Of a DNA stretch of 64,000 nt, positions 47,801 to 56,495 are shown piece after piece. Source of the DNA: Fragum whitleyi (taxonomy: Eukaryota > Mollusca > Bivalvia > Cardiida > Cardiidae); the NCBI GenBank assembly GCA_948146395.1, contig OX411552.1, positions 48,681,058 through 48,745,057 on the forward strand, read 5' to 3'. How positions within the stretch are numbered: position 1 is the first letter of the stretch; each line of letters begins with the position of its first letter. The notes under the pieces are model-generated. The model did no database searches. It worked only from the letters and a program-made list of their open reading frames with translations, and was not told where the DNA came from. A program made the translations under genes and the position numbers.

Positions 47801-49412
47801 CGAAAAGGAACAATCATGTGAGAGATATTTAGTATTCTGTCCATCAATTTCTCTTTGTAGCCAAGTGTTCACTGCATTCAGACTCAATATAGGTGACCAG
47901 AAAATAAAGCATGTGGAAAGGTACCATTCAAAAACTACAGACCAAACAAAAGAAAAAAATCAGAAAAGATTTGGATGATGAAAATGGTGTAGTGCGCATC
48001 GTAGTAGCAACTAGTGCAGCAGGAATGGGTGTTAATTTTGTAGGGATCAATTACGTTATAAACTTTGGGCCACCAAAGGATATGGATAGCTTTGTGCAAC
48101 AATTTGGGCGTTGTGGACGTGATGGGACACAATCTATGGCCATGTTACTGTTCAACAAGGCACAATGGTTGGACAGTGAAATGAAGGATTATGTTGTCAA
48201 TACATCTACATGCAGGCGTCGATATAGCGTAGCAAATAGGGAGACCCCGGGGTATCCGAGGATGGTCTTGTCCCAAGCAATGATCATGTGAATTATGAAG
48301 GCTCTTTGACTTACCATTCAAAAGTTATGACCAAAAATTAAATTGTTTTAAAGAAATTTGACTTTGAAAAATGACCTTGACCTTGACTGATTGCATTGAA
48401 CTTGGTACCTACAGAAATTTCTTGTCCCAAGCAATGATCATGTGAAATATGAAGGCTCTATCACTTACCGTTCAAAAGTTATGGCAAATGTTAAAGTTTG
48501 TCACGCCAACGCCAACAACAACGCCAACAACAACGACAACAACAACGACAACGCCAACTACGCCAAGGTGATCATAATACCTCGAGTTTTCTTCGAAAAC
48601 AGCCGAGCTAAAAATGTTCCAGTTATTATTTTTTTAAACAATGTTTTCAGAAATGCGAATCTCAAGTTAAATAAGCCAAGCTAAACTTTATTTACAATTA
48701 ATAAAAAAAAAATGACCCTCGTTGGAAAAGGGACCATCTAGGCGTAGGTAAAGGATCAATCCTAGCTAGCCTGTGCGGACTAACTAGGTTCGAAACATTT
48801 CGCTCCTCGGTACTCTCCAGAATTTTTCTCGTGACAAATTGCTAATAAATATATACCAACCAAAATGGTCATAACATTACAGATGGATCTTTTTATCATC
48901 TCAACCACCTCAAATTCTTTCCCGGCGAATTTATCAATCTCGTCCATAAGTCGCGATATTTCTGTTTTGATAATTCGTTCAAACCTAGGTATACCGTCCC
49001 CATATATGTGAAGTCCTTTGGATAAAGCTTTTCGAAGATCTCCATGCTGTCTGTCTCCTTTACACATAGAGATCGCTTTGCGGAAGAGTACATAATCACC
49101 GAAAAAGTGGGCGGGTCTATCGTTGAATACTTGTTTAAAGTAATCCCCACAGAATGCTTTATTCACTATATCAGCACTATTTAAAACAAGCAGATTTGAA
49201 TTGAATATCTGAATTTCGAATAATTCCCCGAATTGAGCTGCAAACTCTGTAAATTGTCCCAGAACTTGACCTTCTTTTAAAAGGTGGGCGGATCCTATAA
49301 GTGGAAGTCGTTTAGGTCCGGGTGGAATTGATTTGCGGGTTTCTGACCGGAAGTAGTAGTATATCAAAAGTAGTCCCAAAACGATTAATATTCCAGTCGT
49401 AAACAAATCCAT
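35079..49412 (-). CDS. Cytochrome P450, CYP2 clan, complete 6-exon gene
   Basis: Exons in transcript order: 49412-48857, 42452-42256, 41502-41364, 39423-39158, 38373-38246 and 35301-35079. The sum is 1509 nt, or 502 residues plus stop, the normal length for a microsomal P450. All introns are GT-AG and all phases agree. The product should be an ER-bound heme monooxygenase served by P450 reductase; the substrate is unknown. Visible elements are an N-terminal anchor (about residues 4-21), the PPGP hinge (30-33), I-helix AGIITT (297-302), ExxR as ETLR (354-357), FRPERF (407-412), and the heme loop [10 protein letters not shown] with Cys440. Oddities: the C-helix WxxxR tryptophan is His123 and the usual I-helix acid before Thr301 is Ile300. 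Intron 1 holds a RecQ-bearing transposon and intron 5 a 1.5 kb palindrome. Confidence 0.92.
35550..37075. repeat. 1.5 kb imperfect palindrome in P450 intron 5
   Basis: The left arm 35550-36270 is inverted at 36345-37075, centred near 36305. The inner 60 bp are almost perfect (GGGTGATTGACCCCCTAGGG and its inverse). The outer parts match in blocks such as AACTTGGCATAGAAAAGAAA versus TTTTCTTTTCGATGCCAAGTT. No coding capacity; probably a foldback transposon or inverted duplication. Confidence 0.75.
37076..37985. other. P450 intron 5, remainder
   Basis: AT-rich. It includes a lone arm of the 14090-14535 MITE at about 37857-37903 (CGATTTCACGACGTTGTTAA). Confidence 0.45.
38000..38235 (+). repeat. 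Copy of the AACGCC-tailed interspersed repeat
   Basis: Contains GTCACGCTGACGAAAACGCC, an AAC/GCC-rich tract and a tail GCCAAGGTGATCAAATACCTCG, like 48500-48600. It ends about 10 bp from P450 exon 5. It produces a 145-codon open frame that I do not regard as a gene. Confidence 0.55.
38246..38373 (-). CDS. P450 exon 5 (PERF region)
   Basis: The acceptor is acacatttcag and the donor GTATGT; phase 0 in, phase 2 out. It encodes [18 protein letters not shown] and then [15 protein letters not shown], the classic meander-preceding segment that pairs with ExxR. The exon is 128 nt and easy to miss because it starts without a Met and overlaps an antisense repeat-derived open frame. Confidence 0.92.
38941..39060. 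mobile_element. GACTGATCAGA...GCACAG hairpin repeat
   Basis: The stem AAGACTCTGATCAGACTGTG and CACAGTCTGAACAGAGTCTT is followed by GCGCATAGTTGACATTGTTGG. Relatives lie at 27770-27880 and, inverted, 62975-63075. Confidence 0.6.
39158..39423 (-). CDS. P450 exon 4 (I and K helices)
   Basis: The acceptor is taatctatag and the donor GTTAGT; phase 1 in, phase 0 out. It completes [10 protein letters not shown] of helix I, then [19 protein letters not shown] (helix J) and [10 protein letters not shown] with the invariant ExxR, ending IPTGTQ. In frame, the upstream ATG of MNHPEY is internal and not a start. Confidence 0.92.
39470..39605. mobile_element. AGCCCTGCGTTCAGGA-type palindromic MITE
   Basis: The inverted ends TGCATTCAGGATAACAA and TTGTCATCCTGAACGCA flank a GCAAGTACACTTGC centre. 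Lies in P450 intron 3. Confidence 0.6.
39925..41288 (-). mobile_element. Tandem-repeat element in P450 intron 3
   Basis: On the minus strand it starts TTTTTAGCTCCACTGGCTGA. About six 163-bp tandem units with GAAATGACCTC(C/T)GCCCATAAA follow. It ends AGCCATTCATGGCT and TTCTAGTT. It stops 76 bp from P450 exon 3. The + strand counterpart is 45541-46480. Confidence 0.7.
41364..41502 (-). CDS. P450 exon 3
   Basis: The acceptor is ctgatattcag and the donor GTAAGG; phase 0 in, phase 1 out. It encodes [16 protein letters not shown], matching the CYP2 'P-D-x-D-x-L' block. It ends [14 protein letters not shown] at the start of helix I. A short palindromic MITE begins within about 20 bp of the acceptor. 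Confidence 0.9.
41511..41600. mobile_element. Short palindromic MITE beside P450 exon 3
   Basis: TTCGAGGGGTCAGTGCAAAA and TTTTGCGCTGACCTCTCG are inverted around GCCTATAGATATATAGG. A sister copy lies at 58668-58738. The intron 2 acceptor and probable branch region of P450 lie within or at its edge. Confidence 0.7.
41603..42255. other. P450 intron 2
   Basis: Apart from the MITE at its 3' end, no shared repeat or gene is seen. Confidence 0.5.
42256..42452 (-). CDS. P450 exon 2
   Basis: The acceptor is tttatag and the donor GTAACA; phase 1 in, phase 0 out. It encodes [17 protein letters not shown] and then residues ending NRLFYEMK, the F-G region that is variable among CYP2-clan enzymes. A second AG nine bases upstream would break the frame. 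Confidence 0.88.
42640..42915. mobile_element. Compound AGCCCTGC palindromic MITE
   Basis: AACTGTTTGCACCGTTTGGTGATCCTTAACG occurs twice directly (about 42648 and 42711) and inverted at 42788-42823. It is followed by GCACGTGCAAAGCGGGTACC and a further ACTGTTTGGTAATCCTGAAC end. It looks like two nested or tandem copies. Confidence 0.6.
43612..43874. mobile_element. GTGACCCGTCA foldback MITE, copy 4
   Basis: Ends ATATGTGATCCGTCACGC and CTGTGACGGGTTACATA, with the internal hairpin around CAGACTGCGCGATC. Confidence 0.8.
44069..44079. repeat. Target-site duplication, left copy
   Basis: GGTCTTGTCCC, immediately outside the left TIR and repeated at 48264-48274. The preceding ACTTGGTACCTACAGAAA is the left half of the host repeat. 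Confidence 0.7.
44080..44125 (+). repeat. Left terminal inverted repeat of the RecQ transposon
   Basis: Identical over 46 bp to the reverse complement of 48218-48263. The CCCCGGGG core makes the terminus itself partly palindromic. Similarity stops sharply after ATATCGAC. Confidence 0.85.
44266..44708 (+). CDS. RecQ-like helicase exon 1
   Basis: ATG is at 44266, 140 bp inside the left TIR. The exon encodes [14 protein letters not shown] through [11 protein letters not shown], the first half of the ATPase core, and is fully open. The donor is TG|GTAAGA. Confidence 0.85.
44830..44973. mobile_element. 161-bp palindromic MITE, shortened copy 8
   Basis: Has perfect TTAA flanks (ATTAAGGTAG...CTACCTTAAA) but lost part of the loop. 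It sits in the RecQ-like intron beside an A30 run (44779-44808). Confidence 0.8.
45294..45540 (+). mobile_element. ATGCCCCCGTATCGAG element
   Basis: Starts TATGCCCCCGTATCGAGAAATC with a mirrored GGAGGCATA, then GTCCGTCTGTCTG repeats and AAGGTCA repeats. It ends with a GTGTTTCACAAAC hairpin plus TCTTGTTTT. An inverted relative is at 58985-59288. The next element starts immediately after. Confidence 0.7.
45541..46480 (+). mobile_element. Tandem-repeat element in the RecQ-like intron
   Basis: Left end TTAGCTCCACCGGCCGAAGG; several units with ATCCTNGAGTGACC and TATTTTATGGGC; right end AGCCATTCATGGCT and TTCTAGTT. Same family as 39925-41288 in the opposite orientation. Confidence 0.7.
47090..47235 (-). 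repeat. Copy of the AACGCC-tailed repeat inside the RecQ intron
   Basis: Read on the minus strand it gives CAACAACAACGCAAAGAAAA, then ATACCCCGGGTTTTCTC and AACAGCCAAGCTAAAAAT, the tail of the family at 48570-48620. Confidence 0.55.
47534..48217 (+). CDS. RecQ-like helicase exon 2 (with frameshift)
   Basis: The acceptor is ttcttctgtttcag. The frame begins [20 protein letters not shown], resembling the RecQ 'W-GHDFRPxYxxL' region. It carries helicase motifs III-VI across a one-base shift at 47953-47959. Confidence 0.85.
48218..48263 (-). repeat. Right terminal inverted repeat of the RecQ transposon
   Basis: Exact inverted match to the left end. The helicase frame runs directly into it with no untranslated spacer, so helicase 3' sequence has been lost at its inner edge. 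Confidence 0.85.
48264..48274. repeat. Target-site duplication, right copy
   Basis: GGTCTTGTCCC directly after the right TIR. The following AAGCAATGATCATGTGAA is the right half of the host repeat, repeated at 48429-48446. Confidence 0.7.
48264..48640 (+). repeat. Interspersed repeat with (AACGCC/AACAAC)n tail
   Basis: Two partly degenerate tandem copies of a block starting CTTGTCCCAAGCAATGATC. They are followed by a purine/CCAAC-rich tract at 48504-48560 and a tail AAGGTGATCATAATACCTCG. Related copies lie at 38000-38235 (+) and 47090-47235 (-). An antisense or sense reading gives Asn/Ala-rich peptides, which are not genes. The RecQ transposon inserted into this copy. Confidence 0.65.
48713..48800. 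mobile_element. Truncated GTGACCCGTCA-family MITE
   Basis: TGGAAAAGGGACCATCTAGG and GCCTGTGCGGACTAACTAGG resemble the inner half of 33669-33936. Ends about 55 bp from the P450 exon 1 donor. Confidence 0.5.
48857..49412 (-). CDS. P450 exon 1 (membrane anchor to helix F region)
   Basis: Starts at the ATG of [13 protein letters not shown]. It encodes 185 residues and ends in phase 1 before donor GTATAT. It contains the signal anchor, the basic FRSETRK stop-transfer and the [12 protein letters not shown] hinge. The C-helix region reads [12 protein letters not shown]. Reading past the donor meets no homologous sequence, which supports the splice. Confidence 0.92.
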
Positions 49413-50300
49413 TTTCAGCTCCTGAAATCAGAAACGCTAACATCCAAAACGACATGGATAAGAAGAAATAAGCCCTATTAGATAAATACATGTACAATAA
49501 TATTTATTTGTTAGTATAGTCCGTTTGACTTCTATATGGACCAACCTTTTCATCAATTACATAAAATTGTGTTTGAATAATGGATTTGTATGTAGTAAAA
49601 TCTTAATTTCAGCTTAATACCATTCCAAAAAATATTTTTTGAAAATAAATTGATTTCAAAATAATGATTTTGTCTATCTAGTTAATGTTAATATTTTCGC
49701 ATTATCCGTTCTTAAACACGAGGGGTGATGGAGGCTGTTCAATTGTAAGAAAATGTCAAAATATATAGTAAAAACACGTGGTTTTATACTAAACTTTTGA
49801 CAGATGAAATGTCCATTATTCCTTATTTGGACATGCTAATTAGCATATCGACAGTCATGTCATCTTAAACTTAAATAGCACGTGATTTTTACCGTTAGTA
49901 ATCGCCTTTTCATCAAGTTTTCCTCGTGAAATTCCCAACTACTTCGTTTAAGTAAGTAAGTAAATTTTATTATAGTGACATTGTGTTTTACATATTCTAT
50001 ATACATTTACAAAAATGTTACGTTGGGCCTATAAGTCACTTAAATTTGAAAACATATACATATATACAACAGGAAATAGATATTTTTTTTAACATACACA
50101 TGCAATTCTTTTTTCTTAAACCATATACATGCATACTGATTGTTAACAATAATTATTACAAAATACTGGTAACAACCCACATGCACGCACATGTTTCAGT
50201 GAGGAAATGGAAATACGTGAAAGAATACAGATATAAATGACTGTCAAAGATCTGAACGGTCAGAATGCATATAACTTGTAGTCCAATCCAAAACCAAGTG
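49413..50300. promoter_or_regulatory. P450 upstream region, promoter presumed
   Basis: Directly upstream of the P450 start on the minus strand. No convincing TATA box or transcription-start motif could be singled out. A TAAGTAAGTAAGTAAATTTT tract lies at about 49950. Confidence 0.3.
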
Positions 50301-50302
50301 GT

Positions 50303-52588
50303 CTAAGGAGGGCCGTTACAGTTTCGGGGGATTTCCAGATATCCGCGAAACAGATGTATGTTTTAGAGCATTCATGTGCACAGATATATTGAAAATATCA
50401 ACATAGCTTTCCACGCATATTTTGAAAATATTTACATTTTTCTTAAGGTGGCCATGTTTTCGAAAATATCAAAGAAAACTGTTTACTACACCGACCAATC
50501 ACAATGCTTGTGTGCTAAATTAACATATATTTATAGCCATAAATATGGAAAATATAAAAATATAATAAACCTTCTAGTAAGGGCATAAATAAGTGAGAAG
50601 TGGACATTTTGCTTTAAATGCTCCTCAAAGATAAAAAGTGAATATTTTTTTTGAAGGCAAAAAAAGCAAACACTTATATTATATAAACTCGAAATATGTC
50701 AATAGAAAATTAGCCCAACTATCGTTCAACTGAAATTAATTAAGAAAAGTATATGTATCCAGGCACTTTTTGTCAATTTCATAAGTTTAAAGTACAGTAC
50801 CCCCCATAATTTACTACTGTAATTTGATTTTGTCCAGGCATTGTTACGTCCCCTGATTTCCCAATCAACAATAAAAACCATTTGTAATTTTGATACACTT
50901 TGTAACGCCTATGGCAGTTGTAGGATTTCTGTAACGGGGTTTAAACTACAATTAGGGGGGGGGTGTAGTCATTTCACATCATTACCAAAGTTTTGCCGAA
51001 TTACCCAGTGAAAGACTAAACACCCCATTCCCTCTGGATCCGCCACATGCACAGCCATTATTCTGATCAAAACATGAGGTTTTCCTCCATGAACTCATTT
51101 TCTATATGAGGCAATTACATATAGAAACAATATGCCATTTCAGTTGCCACGGGAGATAAGATGGTTTATTACTTGATTGAAACAAAAAAGAAAGAAAACA
51201 TGACTATCGATTGATTTTAAAGATTTTAGAATTCTGTGATTATGTTGATAATTTTAACCTAATTTATTTTACAATGGTTTGAAAACAATTTCCTAAATTT
51301 TACATTGATCCCTCTTGATTCTGTGGATTACAGAAGAGTTCAACAGTCTCAGGGCCAAATAAAGGAAAAAGTACAATCGCCGGTATTCATACCCGATCTC
51401 AGGACTTCTTGGTCAAGGAGCAGACGCAGTAACTCTCGAATACATATACTCTTCGAATATTACGAAAGCTTTTTGAAATCTTTGCTTATTGAAAAATTCA
51501 ATGTTGACAAAGCTATTGATGAAATATTAATATTTGTTATCAAATTATCGTTTTCACTCTTACAAACACACATAAACGGAATCAAATAAAGATGGAAATT
51601 TAGAGAGAAGAAATGAATTTTTAAAGGTTGAAATTGTCCCTTTTCTACGTTGTCTCCTTTCCGTTTTTACGACGTGTAACATACGTAATGAATGAGATCT
51701 TTTTAGGCAAAAGTAACATATCATTTTGAAGATTTATAAAAAGAATAGTGAAAAACGAACAGACAGTTAACAGTGCAGAAAAGTAAACTGAAAAGAAGAG
51801 AAATCGCATCCAAGTGGCACAATCTTATTATTTTTGGATATGATTCGTCATCCCGTATCAGTTTTTACCGAAGTCGTAAACAAAAAAGCATATTTTTTCT
51901 CCTTTTCAAGCAATGTTCAAATAACTGAAAGATGACTACCTTTTATAAGCATCCATTTTATGATAGTTTTATACTTACAACGATATGACCCGAACTCAAA
52001 CATTCCCTTTCGGTTATGAAGAGAACGTGACACCCCTGCGTTCAGGAAAACAAAGCGAAGTAAACGTTTAGCTCATGCACATGCGAGCAATGCAGGGTAT
52101 AAATAGCAAAAATGTTTTCTCCGTTTTGTCATCCTGAATGCATGGCTTGTGATAGGTCTATCAACGTCGCCCGTACTTCGTTGGAATAACGAAGCACAAG
52201 TGAACACTTATTAGATATACTTTAAACGGTAATGCAGACTACCATTTTTCGGATGATCGTTTGTGATTCGTTATTCTGAACGCATGACCGGGTTTTATTT
52301 TGTCCCTCGTGATAATTGCCAAACGCTGCAGTTCAGGATGCAAAAACATTTGAAAACGTTTAGAAAGTGAACCTTTCTTAGCAGTCGTATGTTTCTGAAA
52401 TATTTCGCGAACGTTATTATTTTGAATTCAGGACAATCCTGCGTGTAGGTTGACAAAATTACGATTGTTTGAAAAAAAGGCTTTCTACTGTGCACGTGCA
52501 ACTTTATATAAAGTTGATTTTAACAAGCCCCCCTCACATTTTTTTTCTAGGCGAGTTGTCTCCCCAAAACTGTAACGTCCCACCTTAA
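50303..52588. mobile_element. Possible 2.3 kb element with short inverted ends
   Basis: CTAAGGAGGGCCGTTACAGT near 50302 is mirrored by ACTGTAACGTCCCACCTTA near 52570. The interior lacks a recognisable protein; a 94-codon frame at 51305-51589 shows no motif. A palindromic MITE of the AGCCCTGC type lies at 52034-52150. Tentative. Confidence 0.35.
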
Positions 52589-52787
52589 GCATTATCAGAT
52601 AAATATCGATGGTTCCGTGCAAGACTGCCCAAAGTGTCCATATATTGTAAAAACACTTATTACAGTCCTACACTGAACCCTTCATATATGAAATAAAAAG
52701 GTCATTAGCCGAGCAATGCCTAATATGATTGGTTCAAGTTTAAGCAGAAAACTAATGTAGAATGTCTACTTTAAAATTTACATTTAT

Positions 52788-52958
52788 ACATGTACATTTA
52801 CATATACATACATACACATACATACATAAATACATACACGCATATACATATGTGTATATACACACACATACATACCAAAATACACATATGCATATACAAA
52901 CACATACACATATATGCACACACATACACATATACATACACACATATACATATATTTT
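52788..52958. repeat. (CATA/CACATA)n microsatellite at the LINE 3' end
   Basis: Imperfect CATA, CACATA and TACATA repeats directly abut the ORF2 stop (about 4 bp beyond it). On the LINE strand this is a TATG-rich tail, as in non-LTR elements that end in short tandem repeats. Confidence 0.75.
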
Positions 52959-52961
52959 TCC

Positions 52962-55900
52962 CTAAGATTTATATAGATTCATTCTTCTTCTATTCATTGC
53001 AGCGACTAAAAACTTGGCAACATATACATAGTGATGTTTAATACTGTACACTCGTTTTTGTAAGAGGGATAACTGGTCAAATTCTAGATTTGTTTCCCTG
53101 CATTTTTGTATTAGTTTTTCTCTCAAGTCGGCATATTTGGAGCAATTCAAAAGAAAATGGATTTCATCCTCTATAGCATGGTCGTCACAGAAAACACACA
53201 ATCTTTCATTAATATTTAATCCAGTGTATCTTCCTGTTTCTAACCTTAAGGGTAAAATACCAATTCTAAATTGTGCGAGATGGGATCTTTCAGTCTTAGT
53301 AACAGACGAAAATAGATAATTTTCGGTCATAAATTGATCTTTAAATTCAACATATGTTCGTAATTTGGCAACATTTCTAATATCGTCAAGCCACTTTGAC
53401 TCTTATAAAATTAACAATGATTCTTCACAGTGTTTTAAGTTAACGGTCAATTTTTGTTCATAGTGATTTAACATTTGGATTTTCTGTAAAATAGTTTTTA
53501 TCTCAGAGCACCAAGTATTCCCATTACAACTGTAATCATACAAAAACATTTTCTTTGTCAATCTATTATCATTCATATTTACAAGACTAGTCCAGAATCT
53601 TAACATATTTACCCAACGTCTATGTTGAGTTGATGTCCATCCCATATCCCCATTTATAGCCAACAATGGTGAAAATCTATGCACACCCATATAATACCGG
53701 ATTGCCCTATTTTGGGCCATATCAATCTTATTAAAACTTTTGAATCCCCATATGGCCGAACAATAATCTAAGACGGGTACCACACAGGAATAATACATTT
53801 TTGTGTAAGTTTTAAGTCCCACGTCTTTATAACTCCGGAATTTAGATATTATAGCACCCAAGGCCCTACCCCCTGACTTGGCCAGTATATCAGCAGTATT
53901 AGCAAAATCTAAATGTTCATGTAAATGTATGCCTAAATATTTATAGGTTGACGTATACAACAAATCGGAATCTCCCAGTTTGAAGCCAAAGTCACTACAT
54001 TTCTTGCCTTTATTTCTAAAATGAACAACATTTGACTTTGTATCATTTATAATTAGTCTCCACTTACGACACCAGGCATTCACAAAATTTAACATATCTT
54101 GTAAATTTTGTTCATTCTCCGATAACAATAAGATATCATCTGCATATAATAAGCAACATAAATTGTCATTACCATATTTTATCCCTTTATTCAGTTCCTT
54201 TAACCCTTCAGCGAGGTCATTTATAAAGTAGGCAAAGACTGTCGGAGATCCACTGTCGCCTTGTCTCACGCCCGAAAGTGTCGGGAACCAGTCCGTTAAC
54301 ATTCCATTTAATTTAACGCACGATGATGTATCAGTCAAAATTGCCTTAATTGCATTATAAAATTTTCCATTTATATTATTTGACAACAATTTATATAAAA
54401 GAACATCTCTATTTATGAAATCAAAAGCCTTTTGTAAATCTATGAATGCCCCAAACGTATCCTGTTTCTTTAAAAGTCTATTTCTTATAACAGTACATGC
54501 AGTATATACATGATCTTCACATGACCTTTTTGAACGAAACCCGTTCTGTTCATCACACAATAAATATTGCTCTTCTAGATATGATTTTAATCTGTTATTA
54601 AGAACCGCAGAATACAATTTACTAACGACAGATAACAAACTTATACCTCTAAAATTTAAAGGAACACGCTTATCTTTCGTAACATCCTTTGGAATTGGAG
54701 AGATCATAGCTTTTCGCCACACACTAGGTATGAGGCCAGTATCAAAACAAAAATTAAAGAGTGAATGTAGTAGGTCAATGATTATTGGATATTTCAACAC
54801 TTCGTATGGTATTCTGTCTATCCCAGGGCTTTTCCCGTTTTTGGCACTTTTCACAACTTTTTCAATTTCAAACCTTACAAATGAAGTGTTAAGACATCGG
54901 TTTTCCTCAAATAAGGGGTCTAACATTTGATTTTCCATAAAACGTTTATTGATCAAGACTTCTTCATAAAATTCATTATCGAAATTTTCGATATTATTTG
55001 GGCAATTATACAAAGATTCAAAGTCATTTGCCCATTTTTTAAAAACAAATTCATTGTTTATTATCACATTTCCATCGTCGTCGTAAACTTCTAAAGGAAT
55101 AGAACATTTACGCTTCGGTCCCAGATTTTTTAAATGATCCCAAAATGCTTTAGGATTGTCTGTGCACGTATTTTCAATATCAATTGATAATGACCGTCTA
55201 TATTGACGTTCCGCATAACGTAATTGCTTATCGAACAAGTTTCTAGCATCGGTATATTTACCTCTAAGTTGCATACGCGTACGTCTATCACCGCGAAAAT
55301 TCACAAATTCGCGCTCGGCTTTACGTAAAGCTTGCCATAATTGTTCGATAGTATCATCCCAGTATGGTTTAAATACCCTATAACGTTTGCATGTCTTCTT
55401 TGAACAGTCAAAGGACGGAATACTTTTATTCATTTGGTTAATTAATTCATTGCAAAATTGTTCGTAAATATTGTTTACGCTGTCTTGATTTTCTCGGCTT
55501 AGTTCAATAGTTCTTATCAAGTTTGTAAATGCTCTTTTGGCCACGTCTGAGCGCAAGAAGTCGTCGGGAATTCTTTTTAATTTGTAGAACTTTGTATTAT
55601 ACTGTTCTGGTAATGTATCAGGTATTAAAAAATCATCATCAGAGATAACGGTTTTATATTTATACACAAATTTGAGAACGTAGTGATCTGGTACCCTGCT
55701 TCGATCTCCTACAAGTGATTGAAGATTAAATTGATCGATTATTGATGTAGGGGAAATAACTTCGAAATTTTCACATGATTTAAAACAATCATGGGGAACA
55801 CATATAAAATCAACGACTGATTTTCCCCTTGTAGAAACCGATGTGAAATTATTTTTGTCTTTGCTGAAACGCCCGTTCAAGAGACACATCTTCGAGTCAA

Positions 55901-56495
55901 ACAGGAAATCTATGAACGTATGACCATGTTGGTTCACAGTTTTATCGAGACATTCTCTTAAAGGTATACCGTCGATATCTGAGATGACGTCACTCAATTC
56001 ACTAATTCTTGAATTTGTATCTCCACAGACAAAAATAGCATCAACATCTGACATCAAATAAATTTGTCCAAGTAAATGAGCATAAAAATCCGTAGCGTTA
56101 CGTCCCCATTGTGAATTCTCCGGTGACAAGTAAACAGCAAATACCGTCAACGTATATCCAGTCGTTTTCGACGTAAGTTTAAGCCCTAAGATTCCATCGT
56201 ATGTCTGATCAACGATGTCGACGTCGAAATTTTCAAACATACAATTCTTTACAAATATACCTACGCCTCCCGATCCTTTAGGCGCATTCACATGAATTTG
56301 TGTACGATTATGTGCATGGAAATGGTATCCATCGAGTGAAATTGTGTCCGTACCTCTCAAATGGGTTTCGGATATACATATTTCTGAACTTGTATGGGTG
56401 ATTAGTTTCGATCTAAGTTCGTGATTAGATTCAGTCCATCCTGCTACATTTAAATGGGATATGGTTATAGAACAGTCTTTTTGCCGGGCGTTGGC
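52962..56495 (-). CDS. LINE ORF2: endonuclease and reverse transcriptase (one internal TAA)
   Basis: The open frame follows ORF1's TAA directly. The endonuclease domain begins ITISHLNVAGW with ICISETHLRG and FVCGDTNSRI. The reverse transcriptase has NGKSPGIDRIPYEVLKYP, GVRQGDSGSP and the catalytic YADD (about 54137-54148). The first 985-codon stretch ends at a TAA at 53403-53405. The same frame then continues with KLRTYVEFKDQF and RLCVFCDD...HFLLNC, a terminal Cys/His block, to the stop at 52962. No ATG occurs between the ORF1 stop and the endonuclease core. Function: target-primed reverse transcription in the nucleus. Confidence 0.85.

Larger units (their letters stand above)
44266..48217 (+). 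pseudogene. RecQ-like DEAH-box DNA helicase, frameshifted and 3'-truncated
   Basis: Two exons: 44266-44708 and 47534 to about 48217, joined in phase 2 across a 2.8 kb GT-AG intron. Exon 1 gives a motif-0 Q (Q21), Walker A KTGSGKS (39-45) and DEAH (140-143). Exon 2 gives ITATAN (motif III), YLVFCPS (motif IV), [11 protein letters not shown] (motif V) and [10 protein letters not shown] (motif VI). The family unwinds DNA 3'-to-5' using ATP. Defects: one base too many in an A7 run at 47953-47959 stops the exon 2 frame at a TGA near 47976, with the correct frame resuming at once; and the frame enters the transposon's right TIR at the CRR codons, so the zinc and winged-helix regions that normally follow are missing. 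The intron contains a MITE and two tandem-repeat elements. Confidence 0.85.
44080..48263. mobile_element. TIR DNA transposon carrying a RecQ-like helicase
   Basis: Perfect inverted repeats of 46 bp lie at 44080-44125 and 48218-48263; the outer end reads ATCCTCGGATACCCCGGGG. They are flanked on both sides by the same direct sequence GGTCTTGTCCC (44069-44079 and 48264-48274). The flanks read through as one copy of a repeat also seen at 48397-48440, so the empty site can be reconstructed. The terminal bases are locally symmetric, so the target duplication is 7, 9 or 11 bp. The only recognisable gene inside is a spliced RecQ-like helicase, and no transposase is visible. This is probably a deletion derivative of a larger element. 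Helicase-bearing lineages of the Academ superfamily have been described in animals, but I cannot assign the superfamily. The element lies inside P450 intron 1. Confidence 0.8.
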
